Positions 1-6,658 of a DNA stretch of 38,397 nucleotides are shown here, piece by piece; within the stretch, counting starts at the first letter, position 1; each line of letters starts with the position of its first letter. Both the position numbers and the translations under genes were made by a program. The stretch spans positions 1 to 38,397 of the forward strand of contig CAJOLD010000008.1 of NCBI GenBank assembly GCA_905235435.1, in the 5' to 3' direction. This DNA is from an uncultured Lachnospiraceae bacterium. Lineage in GTDB: Bacteria > Bacillota > Clostridia > Lachnospirales > Lachnospiraceae. The notes below the pieces were generated by a model, which saw only the letters and a program-made list of their open reading frames with translations, did not search any database and was not told the origin of the DNA.

Positions 1-521
1 GGATGAGCCGCTGCGGCCGGTCTTGGCGCGCCCTGCGGGGCTGCCTGCCCGGCAGGTCTTACGGGCCTTCCCTGCGCGGGAGCCGCGCCGGGACGTGCGC
101 CGGGCCTTACGGGTCTTGCGCCCGGACGTGCCTGCGGGGGCCTCTGCGTTCCGGGCCTCTGTCCCGGTTTCAGCATGCCCGTGCGGCTGTTCTGCGGTCT
201 GAAGACCTGAATGATATTCTTCTTTTTCGGTTTCGCTTCCGCGTCCGCCGGTCCCGCCGCGCTCTGCTCCTTCGCGGGCTTCGCGCTCTCGTCCTTTTGG
301 GCGGGAGCGGGCGCCGCCGGCTTCACTTCGTTATTTTCTGCCTTCTTCACTTCAGTTTCAGGTTTGTTCACGAAACGACTCCTTACTTTTTCTACCAAAT
401 CATCATCGACAGTACTCATATGGCTCTTTCCGTGAACGCCCATTGCTTCCATGGCGTCCAGGATATCCTTATTGTCCCTGCCGGTCTCCCTGGCAAGTTC
501 ATATACTCTGATCTTTCCCAT
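1..521 (-). CDS. infB: Translation initiation factor IF-2, N-terminal part (3' end outside window)
   Basis: IF-2 is the GTPase that places initiator fMet-tRNA on the 30S subunit. Only about 173 N-terminal codons are present. They begin MGKIRVYELARETGRDNKDI, the typical IF2 N-terminal helical domain, at an ATG at 519-521. A long low-complexity linker rich in Ala, Pro, Gln, Arg and Gly follows (PGARPVRPGARPG-like), as in other Clostridia. The GTPase domain lies beyond the left edge. The start overlaps the end of the upstream L7Ae-family gene by 23 nt, and AAAGGAGCGATGGACC serves as ribosome binding site. It is the last visible gene of the rimP-nusA operon. Identity rests on the N-terminal domain plus the conserved operon order. 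Confidence 0.93.
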   Translation of the reverse strand, partial: MGKIRVYELARETGRDNKDILDAMEAMGVHGKSHMSTVDDDLVEKVRSRFVNKPETEVKKAENNEVKPAAPAPAQKDESAKPAKEQSAAGPADAEAKPKKKNIIQVFRPQNSRTGMLKPGQRPGTQRPPQARPGARPVRPGARPGAAPAQGRPVRPAGQAAPQGAPRPAAAAH

Positions 522-894
522 ACCGGTCCATCGCTCCTTTCTGCTTCTCTGACAGTTCTCCGGCGCCTTCTGCCTTTCGGAGGACTGCCCGGGCGAATCC
601 CTCATCCGTCAGCACGACGGATGTCCTTAACTCTTTTCCCACGCTTCTGCCGAGGTCTTCCCTGACTCCGTACAGAAGGAGCGGCACTTCGTAGTAACTG
701 CACATGTCCCGGATCTTTTTGAGGGAACCTTCGGAAGCATCCTGCGCCGCCACAACGAGCTTTGCCTTTCCGCCCTTAACGGTCTCTTCCGTCCGGTATC
801 CCCCGCTGACTGCCTTCCCCGCCTTCGCGGCAAGGGATAGCAGCGAGAGTACTGCATCATTTTTCAACTGCTCTGATCTCCTTCTCGAGGTCAC
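499..894 (-). CDS. ylxQ: L7Ae/L30e-fold RNA-binding protein (YlxQ family)
   Basis: A 131-residue protein of the L7Ae/L30e/Gadd45 fold that in Firmicutes always sits between ylxR and infB and is presumed to bind RNA or ribosomes. The family core is clear: LSLLSLAAKAGKAVSGG near residue 17, then a KAKLVVAAQDASEG strand-turn and YYEVPLL. The GTG at 894 has a very good AGGAGG six bases upstream. It overlaps ylxR by 38 nt, so a second candidate, TTG at 867 with AAGGAG ten bases upstream, would give the more family-like N-terminus MKNDAVLSLL. The gene is translationally coupled on both sides, overlapping ylxR and infB. Confidence 0.88.
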   Translation of the reverse strand: MTSRRRSEQLKNDAVLSLLSLAAKAGKAVSGGYRTEETVKGGKAKLVVAAQDASEGSLKKIRDMCSYYEVPLLLYGVREDLGRSVGKELRTSVVLTDEGFARAVLRKAEGAGELSEKQKGAMDRYGKDQSI

Positions 895-1132
895 TTAAGA
901 CCTCCTGCGGCACAGCCGCTTTCAGTGCACGCTCCAGGCTCTTTGTCCGGACCGCCTTCTCAAAGCATTCCTGCTTTCTGCAGAGATAGGCGCCGCGGCC
1001 GTTTTTGCGGCCGGTCAGATCGACCAGGACGTCCCCCTCCTGCGTGCGGATCACTCTCACAAGATCTTTTTTATCCTTCAGTTCACGGCAGCCTGCGCAT
1101 CTCCGCTCGGGCAAATGCTTTGCCTGTCCCAT
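857..1132 (-). CDS. ylxR: YlxR family RNA-binding protein (RNase P modulator RnpM family, DUF448)
   Basis: A 91-residue basic protein with the family signatures PERRCAGCRE near the N-terminus and GRKNGRGAYLC near residue 45. The four cysteines and the GRGAYLC loop are the hallmarks of DUF448. Members bind nucleic acid; one described role is modulation of RNase P. The ATG follows the nusA stop by two bases, and its AGGAG lies inside the last nusA codons, so translation is probably coupled. Identity is secure from sequence and position; the cellular role here is inferred from the family. Confidence 0.92.
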   Translation of the reverse strand: MGQAKHLPERRCAGCRELKDKKDLVRVIRTQEGDVLVDLTGRKNGRGAYLCRKQECFEKAVRTKSLERALKAAVPQEVLSDLEKEIRAVEK

Positions 1133-1134
1133 AT

Positions 1135-2415
1135 CTACTCCTGCCCGCCTTCGGGTGTCCCTTCATCCTCCGGAACAGTTTCCTCAGCGGCATACTCACC
1201 TTCGGCGTAGTCACCTTCGGCGTACTCACCTTCGGCGTACTCACCTTCGGCATATTCGCCCTCGGCGTATTCGCCCTCGGCATACTCACCTTCGTAGTAT
1301 TCGCCGTCGGCATAGTCGCCGTAGTATTCTTCTTCATCGTAATAATCGCTCTCGTACTCGAGCAGGTCGCCCTTCTCGCGGGCTTCCGTCTCGCTCTCGA
1401 TATCGATCTTGAAGCCGGTAAGGCGGGCTGCAAGCCTCGCGTTCTGGCCTTCCTTGCCGATCGCCAGCGAGAGCTGGTAGTCGGGAACAACGACCGTTGC
1501 GGTCTTCTCTTCCGCGTCGGCCATCACGTAGATGACCTTTGCCGGGCTGAGCGCGTTCTCGATCAGGTAGCCGGGGTTGTCATCCCAGTTGATGATATCG
1601 ATCTTTTCACCGCCGAGCTCGGCGACGACGGCGTTTACGCGCGAACCGTTAAGGCCGACGCAGGCGCCGACCGGATCCACGTTCTCATCGACGGAGGAGA
1701 CGGCCATCTTGCTTCTGCTGCCGGGCTCCCTGGCGATGCTGCGGATCTCCACGATGCCGTCCCGGACCTCAGTGACCTCCTGCTCGAAGAGATGGCGGAC
1801 CAGCTCCGGATGGGTCCTGGAGACCAGGATGAGCGGGCCCTTGGAGGTGTCTTTGACTTCCGTGACGTAGACCTTGATGCGCTGCGTCGGATAGAAGGTC
1901 TCTCCGCGGATCATCTCCTTCTCGTTGAGGATCGCGTCGACCTTTCCGAGATTGACGCTGACGTTCTTATCCACATAACGCTGTACGACGCCCGTAACAA
2001 CGGTGTGTTCCTTCTCATAGTACTGATAATAAAGCGCGTGCCGCTCTTCCTCGCGGATCCTCTGGAGGATGGTGCCCTTCGCGTTCATGGCCACGATCCT
2101 GCCGAACTCCTTCGTGGGGATGTCCACCCGCACGAGATCGCCGGTCTCGTAATTGGCATTGAGCTTTTTGGCCTCCTCTACGCTGATCTGCGTGAGCGGA
2201 TCCTCCACCTCATCGGCCACCTGCTTCTGCAGGTAGATGTCGAAGATCCCGTCCCCGGGGACAAGGTCCACAACGACATTGGAAAGCTCCGGCCTTCCGT
2301 AGTGCTTTCTGCACGCGTCCTCAAGAGAAGTCTTAATGATCTCCAGCAGCTTCTCTTCACTGATGTTCTTCTCTTTTACGAGATCAGCGAGCGCATCGAA
2401 AAAATCGATATTCAT
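1135..2415 (-). CDS. nusA: Transcription termination/antitermination factor NusA with a repetitive acidic tail
   Basis: NusA binds RNA polymerase and nascent RNA and affects pausing, termination and antitermination. The 426 residues hold an N-terminal polymerase-binding domain (1-125), an S1 domain (about 134-200), KH1 with VGACVGLNGSRVN (about 225-285) and KH2 with LSLAIGKEGQNARLAARLTG (about 295-350). The first 350 residues match the usual Gram-positive protein. The remainder is a tail built from YAEGE pentapeptides, encoded by 15-bp direct repeats at 1193-1327. No C-terminal AR domains are present, as expected for Firmicutes. The ATG follows AGGAGGAGGAACC, 12 bases after the rimP stop. Confidence 0.97.
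   Translation of the reverse strand: MNIDFFDALADLVKEKNISEEKLLEIIKTSLEDACRKHYGRPELSNVVVDLVPGDGIFDIYLQKQVADEVEDPLTQISVEEAKKLNANYETGDLVRVDIPTKEFGRIVAMNAKGTILQRIREEERHALYYQYYEKEHTVVTGVVQRYVDKNVSVNLGKVDAILNEKEMIRGETFYPTQRIKVYVTEVKDTSKGPLILVSRTHPELVRHLFEQEVTEVRDGIVEIRSIAREPGSRSKMAVSSVDENVDPVGACVGLNGSRVNAVVAELGGEKIDIINWDDNPGYLIENALSPAKVIYVMADAEEKTATVVVPDYQLSLAIGKEGQNARLAARLTGFKIDIESETEAREKGDLLEYESDYYDEEEYYGDYADGEYYEGEYAEGEYAEGEYAEGEYAEGEYAEGDYAEGEYAAEETVPEDEGTPEGGQE
1193..1327 (-). repeat. 15-bp coding tandem repeat in the nusA 3' end
   Basis: Nine consecutive 15-bp units, for example tactcaccttcggcg on the plus strand, run from 1193 to 1327 and encode mostly YAEGE or YAEGD pentapeptides. The first four units are nearly identical; later ones diverge at third positions and then in sequence (YEGEY, YADGE). 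This is a minisatellite inside a reading frame, so copy-number change would keep the frame. Confidence 0.92.
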
Positions 2416-2427
2416 GGTTCCTCCTCC

Positions 2428-2895
2428 TTAAAAGTCAAATGAAAGGCGCACAAGCGCGATCATCTCTCTCGGTATTTCTGTCCTGTCTTCCTCTCCGAAC
2501 CCGATCGTGAGGTTCTCTTTGGAATAGGCCAGCAATGTTCCGGTCAGCTCCTTCTGTCCGTCAATGGGGCGGAAAAGTTTGATGTCCACTTCCCGGCCGA
2601 TGCTGCGCTGAAGGTCGCTGTCCTTCTTCAGCGGACGGTCCAGCCCCGGAGAACTGACCTCCATCACATAGGAGTCCTCGATGAAGTCCTCCTCGTCAAG
2701 CAGGTCGCTGAACCTGCGGCTGACAGCCTCGCAGTCATCCACGGTGATCCCCCCGGGCTTGTCGATGTACGCCCGCAGGTACCAGGTGCCTCCCTCTTTG
2801 ACGTATTCAACGTCGACCAGCTCAAACCGCATCTCCTCAATGATGGGAAGAATCAGCGCGGTGGCTTTCTGTTCGTAGGTCTCTCTCCTGCTCAT
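2428..2895 (-). CDS. rimP: Ribosome maturation factor RimP
   Basis: RimP (155 residues) is needed for maturation of the 30S subunit. The N-terminal alpha/beta domain reads through FELVDVEYVKEGGTWYLRAY and GGITVDDCEAVSRRFSDLLD. The conserved YVMEVSSPGLDRPLK block links it to a C-terminal Sm-like barrel. Length and motifs are standard. The ATG at 2895 follows AGGAGGAGAG. It is the first gene of the rimP-nusA-ylxR-ylxQ-infB operon; a consensus promoter and a leader hairpin lie directly upstream. Confidence 0.96.
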   Translation of the reverse strand: MSRRETYEQKATALILPIIEEMRFELVDVEYVKEGGTWYLRAYIDKPGGITVDDCEAVSRRFSDLLDEEDFIEDSYVMEVSSPGLDRPLKKDSDLQRSIGREVDIKLFRPIDGQKELTGTLLAYSKENLTIGFGEEDRTEIPREMIALVRLSFDF

Positions 2896-2937
2896 CTCTC
2901 CTCCTGTTCGGAATTCAGGAAAAAATCCTCATCACAC

Positions 2938-2967
2938 AAGAAGAACGGGTTTGCACCCGTTCTTCTT
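2938..2967 (-). promoter_or_regulatory. Perfect 13-bp hairpin in the 5' leader of the rimP operon
   Basis: The sequence aagaagaacgggt, a four-base loop, then its exact complement forms a 13-bp hairpin. It lies between the promoter (2993-3021) and the rimP start codon (2895), so it belongs in the untranslated leader. On the minus strand the next T-run (TTTTTT) is about 11 bases past the stem, so it is not a textbook terminator. It could be an attenuator, a stabilising 5' hairpin or a protein-binding site. Confidence 0.6.
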
Positions 2968-2992
2968 TGTTTACAGTATTCAGTCTTTTTGT

Positions 2993-3021
2993 AGTATAGC
3001 GCTCTGTTTTGCAAAATGCAA
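2993..3021 (-). promoter_or_regulatory. SigA-type promoter of the rimP-nusA-infB operon
   Basis: Minus-strand TTGCAT (3016-3021), a 17-bp spacer and TATACT (2993-2998). The -35 lies nine bases beyond the stop codon of the upstream secreted-protein gene. The predicted start is near 2986, about 90 bases before rimP. Confidence 0.75.
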
Positions 3022-3029
3022 GCGCTTTT

Positions 3030-4352
3030 TTACTCTCCGCTGTAGTTCATGATATTGACCTGGTACACCGTGCCCGGCTTTGCCAGGGGCGAGTTGTCGG
3101 AAGCGATGTAGAAGGTGTAGCCGTTGTAGTTCTCTTCCCGCACGTCCACCGTTGTAAAATACTCCAGGGAGTCATCCAGCTCATATTCATAGCCGGCCGC
3201 TTCCAGAGCCTCAAGGAGATCTTCCCCTCTCATTCCGGTCCCGATCCCTCCGGGGAGTTCCAGGGAGACATTCTCGGTCCCCATGCCGCCGGCGCTCAGG
3301 GAGGTCAGCCAGCAGTTGGAGGGAGAGGTGGCGTAGGACGCAAAGTTGTTCGCGAGCTCGTAGATGCTGTCTCCGTCCGCGTTTTCGAGGCTGACCCAGC
3401 CGTAGGATTCCGCTTTGATATAGGGATCGGAGTTTTCTTCGTTCACGACCCATCCGTCCGCTTCAAGCGCGCTGACGGGCACCGGGAACGCATACAGATT
3501 CCCGCCGAAGGCAAAGTTGTAGGAGAAGAGGTCATCTCCGAGCGCTTCGGGGCGCTCGTAAGCCTCCACCTCCGCGGGCACTTCATCCGAAGGCTCGCCT
3601 TTTACAAAATCTTCCGGCTCGGTAAAGTCCGTGACGCTGATCTTACTCACAGCGCCGCTTTCCGGATCGATCTCAAAGGAAACGGTCCGCGTATAATCTT
3701 CGCTGTAATCGAACCGGATGAGATAGTCTGAGGCATAATCATAGGTCGGCTCGCCGTACTTTTCTTTGATCTCCTCCTCGCCGGATACGCCGAGCACGAT
3801 CTGCCCTCCGGCGGTGACGGGAGCATCCTCCCCGGACTCAAAATGGGAGCTGTCGATCTCGAGCCCTGCCACCATGCATTCTTCCGGGGGCAGGCTGTTG
3901 ATGTCAAAGTTCGTGAGCCGGACTGTGGCCTCGCCGGAGGATGAGCCGCCCTCCTTCTGCGCGTAGCCGTAGGTATAAGAGCCGGGGGTCACATCGTCTC
4001 CGGACAGCTCTTCAAACGTCCACCCGAGGGCTGTAAACTCCCCGATGCTCATCGGGAAAACATAATCCTGTCCGTCAATGGAAAGTGACAGATCATAGGC
4101 GGTCTGTCCGGTGCCGGGTTCAAAGACCGTTCCCGGCTCCTCCCCGGGCTCCTCTCCGGGTTCCTCCCCGGGCTCATTCCCGGGCATCCCGAAGGATGTC
4201 GTCCCGGTCTCACTGCCGGTTTCGGCGGCCGTCTCTTCCTGCGGCACGGGCGCCCCGAAGGAAGTCGTGTGCTCCGCCGCTGCTAAAGTCTGCGGAAAAA
4301 TAGCAGCTGCGAGAAGGGCTCCCGCCGCAAATGCATAGATCCTGTTTTTCAG
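3030..4352 (-). CDS. Secreted protein with two tandem beta-rich domains, unknown function
   Basis: I do not recognise this family. An ATG/GTG-only reading would begin at a GTG (4247), but the 35 upstream codons in frame encode a clean signal peptide (KNRIYAFAAGALLAAAIF, cleavage after TLAAA). The frame is closed by TAG just upstream of AAAGGAG, so the only start with a ribosome binding site is CTG at 4352, giving 440 residues. After the signal come two TTSFG(A/M)P motifs and an EPGE repeat. Two related domains follow: SLSIDGQDYVFPMSIGEFTA-LGW and NFAFGGNLYAFPVPVSALEA-DGW. The protein is probably exported and perhaps wall-associated. It follows parC by 37 bases and may be read from the same transcript. 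The start codon is the main uncertainty. Confidence 0.75.
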   Translation of the reverse strand: MKNRIYAFAAGALLAAAIFPQTLAAAEHTTSFGAPVPQEETAAETGSETGTTSFGMPGNEPGEEPGEEPGEEPGTVFEPGTGQTAYDLSLSIDGQDYVFPMSIGEFTALGWTFEELSGDDVTPGSYTYGYAQKEGGSSSGEATVRLTNFDINSLPPEECMVAGLEIDSSHFESGEDAPVTAGGQIVLGVSGEEEIKEKYGEPTYDYASDYLIRFDYSEDYTRTVSFEIDPESGAVSKISVTDFTEPEDFVKGEPSDEVPAEVEAYERPEALGDDLFSYNFAFGGNLYAFPVPVSALEADGWVVNEENSDPYIKAESYGWVSLENADGDSIYELANNFASYATSPSNCWLTSLSAGGMGTENVSLELPGGIGTGMRGEDLLEALEAAGYEYELDDSLEYFTTVDVREENYNGYTFYIASDNSPLAKPGTVYQVNIMNYSGE

Positions 4353-4389
4353 ATTCCGTAGTCTCCTTTCGCTCTACAAAACCTGCTTG

Positions 4390-6633
4390 TTATTTCGGCC
4401 TGCTCCCGCGCGTCGCGCGGCTTCCGGTGCGGAGCTTTCCGAGCTCCACCGTCTTCCCGCCCACTTCGATCTGCGCGGAAGGATCCGCGGCAAGGTCGTA
4501 GACAGCGGCCAGGCTGTCCCCGGAGGTCAGCCGGATGCCCTGCACGCCCAGCGCCGTTTTCTTTTTAACGGGGATATCGGCGACGTTCAGCTTCAGCAGA
4601 TAGCCCCCCCGCGTCTCCAGTACGACGCGGCCGTCTTCCCCGGTGACCGGAATGATGGCGATGACTTTGTCCCCGTCCTGGAGCTTCGCCGCTGCGATCG
4701 TTTTTCTCGAGAGGGCGAATTCCGCCGGCTCAACACGCTTGACAAAACCATTCTTTGTCGCGAAGAGGAGCATGGAGCCCTCCTCCGGGAAAGCGTCCGA
4801 GGGGAAGATCGAGACGATGTTCTCCTCCGCGCTGTCGTAGTTGCAGAGATTATCGATGGGCGTCCCCTTGTCCCTGAATTTGCCGAACGGGATGGACGAC
4901 ACCTTCAGAAGGTGCTGCCTTCCCACGTCCGTATAGACGCAGAGGACGGAGCTGTTCATGCAGTGGAGCACCAGCCGGTTCTCCGACTCGGCCGCCTCCC
5001 TGTTGCGCTCGAAGACGGTCTCGTCAACGGCTCTCACATAGCCGAAGCGGTCCATCAGAACGGCGACGGCAAAGTCCTCCTGCACCTCTTCCTTCACCTC
5101 CGCGGTCTCGGCATTCACGATCTGTGTGCGCCTGGGGACCGCGAACTCTTTTTTCACCTGCTTTAAGTCTTTGACGATCACCGCCGCCATGGAGCTGTAA
5201 TTGTCCAGGATGTCCCTGTATTCGAGGATCTTCTTTTCCGTCTCCTCGTGCTCTTTGATCAGCGCTTCCAGCTCCAGCCCGATCAGCTTCGCGAGGCGCA
5301 TATCGAGGATCGCGTCGGCCTGCGTCTCTGTAAACCGCAGCTTCGCGGCAAGCTTTTTGGAGGCCGCGGACTTGAATTTGATGCCCTCCGTCTCGCCGCG
5401 GATGAGGCAGTCCCTGACCTGCTTCTGGTTCCTGCTGCCGCGCAGGATCTCGATGATCAGGTCGATGATATCGACGGCTTTGATCAGGCCCTCCTGCACC
5501 TCGCTCCTTTTGGTCTCGCGGTCAAGGAGCGTGCGGTACTTGCGGGTCGCCACCTCAAACTGGAAATCGATATGGCTGTCAAGGATGGCGCGAAGGCTGA
5601 GCGTCTCGGGCCTGCCGTCCGATACCGCCAGCATGTTCACGCCGAAGGTATCTTCCAGACGCGTCTTTTTGTAGAGAAGGTTCTTCAGGTTCTCAATGTC
5701 CGCGCCCTTGCGCAGCTCCAGCACGATCCGGATCCCGTCCTTCGAGGACTGGTTGGAGATGTCCGTGATATCCGGCGCTTTTTTGGTCTCCGCGAGCGCG
5801 GCGATATCGTTCAGGAATTTTCCGATATTGGCGCCCAGCATGGTGTAGGGGATCTCGGTGATGACCAGGCGCGTCTTCCCGCCTCTGGCCTGCTCGACTT
5901 CCACCTTTCCGCGGACGCGGATCTTTCCGGTCCCGGTGCGGTAGATCTCCGCGAGCTCGTCCTTGTTCGTCACGATCCCGCCGGTCGGGAAGTCCGGCCC
6001 CGGGATGATCTCCATCAGTTCTTCGTCGGTCAGGTCGCCCTTCTCGATCAGGGCGATCACAGCGTCGATGACCTCCCCCAGGTTGTGGGGCGGGATGCTC
6101 GTCACCATACCGACGGCGATGCCCTCCGAGCCGTTGACCAAAAGGTTCGGGAACCTGGCCGGAAGTACCAGCGGCTCCTTCTCGGTCTCGTCAAAGTTGG
6201 GCCCGAAATCCACGACGTCCTTATCCAGGTCCGCCAGGAACATATCCTCTGTTATTTTCTGCAGCCTTGCCTCGGTGTATCGCATCGCGGCTGCGCCGTC
6301 GCCCTCGATGGAGCCGAAATTGCCGTGGCCGTCCACCAGGGGCACGCCCATCTTGAAGTCCTGTGTCAGCACCACCAGGGCCCCGTAGATCGAGCTGTCG
6401 CCGTGCGGATGGTATTTACCCATCGTATCACCGACGATCCTCGCGCTCTTTCTGTAGGGTCTGTCATGGCGCAGCCCCAGCTCGTGCATGTCATAGAGGG
6501 TCCTCCTCTGCACCGGCTTGAGGCCGTCCCGCACGTCAGGCAGCGCGCGGGAGACGATCACGCTCATCGCGTAATCGATATATGATTTCTGCATGATCTC
6601 CGAATATTCTGTCCGGATAATCTTCTCTTCCAT
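4390..6633 (-). CDS. parC: Type IIA DNA topoisomerase subunit A (topoisomerase IV/ParC-like)
   Basis: The DNA-cleaving subunit, acting with the adjacent ParE-like ATPase to pass one duplex through another. I chose the ATG at 6633, 747 residues, because GGAAGGAA lies seven bases upstream and the family start [14 protein letters not shown] follows. Motifs: [24 protein letters not shown], and [10 protein letters not shown] with the catalytic tyrosine at about residue 119. The C-terminal beta-pinwheel is short, and where gyrases carry the QRRGGKG box this protein has [13 protein letters not shown]. That supports a topoisomerase IV role over gyrase. The acidic residue usually found three positions after Ile-Tyr of the quinolone region is Gly84. 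The gene lies 25 bases after parE. Confidence 0.93.
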   Translation of the reverse strand: MEEKIIRTEYSEIMQKSYIDYAMSVIVSRALPDVRDGLKPVQRRTLYDMHELGLRHDRPYRKSARIVGDTMGKYHPHGDSSIYGALVVLTQDFKMGVPLVDGHGNFGSIEGDGAAAMRYTEARLQKITEDMFLADLDKDVVDFGPNFDETEKEPLVLPARFPNLLVNGSEGIAVGMVTSIPPHNLGEVIDAVIALIEKGDLTDEELMEIIPGPDFPTGGIVTNKDELAEIYRTGTGKIRVRGKVEVEQARGGKTRLVITEIPYTMLGANIGKFLNDIAALAETKKAPDITDISNQSSKDGIRIVLELRKGADIENLKNLLYKKTRLEDTFGVNMLAVSDGRPETLSLRAILDSHIDFQFEVATRKYRTLLDRETKRSEVQEGLIKAVDIIDLIIEILRGSRNQKQVRDCLIRGETEGIKFKSAASKKLAAKLRFTETQADAILDMRLAKLIGLELEALIKEHEETEKKILEYRDILDNYSSMAAVIVKDLKQVKKEFAVPRRTQIVNAETAEVKEEVQEDFAVAVLMDRFGYVRAVDETVFERNREAAESENRLVLHCMNSSVLCVYTDVGRQHLLKVSSIPFGKFRDKGTPIDNLCNYDSAEENIVSIFPSDAFPEEGSMLLFATKNGFVKRVEPAEFALSRKTIAAAKLQDGDKVIAIIPVTGEDGRVVLETRGGYLLKLNVADIPVKKKTALGVQGIRLTSGDSLAAVYDLAADPSAQIEVGGKTVELGKLRTGSRATRGSRPK

Positions 6634-6658
6634 TTTCTGTTCCTTCCCCGATCCCGGC

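Noticed and set aside
1193..1327. Regular repeats that might be a CRISPR array
   Set aside because: Units are 15 bp, directly adjacent with no spacers, and in frame with NusA; they code for YAEGE.
925..2442. A 505-codon open frame antisense to nusA and ylxR
   Set aside because: It is a shadow of a GC-rich coding region. The minus-strand frame encodes NusA with full conservation; the plus-strand translation has no recognisable domain.
5248..6585. A 445-codon plus-strand open frame opposite parC
   Set aside because: Shadow of parC codon bias; many Arg/Asp/Gly/Val residues and no domain. The same holds for long antisense frames over parE, asd, argH, pheT, thrC and aspS.
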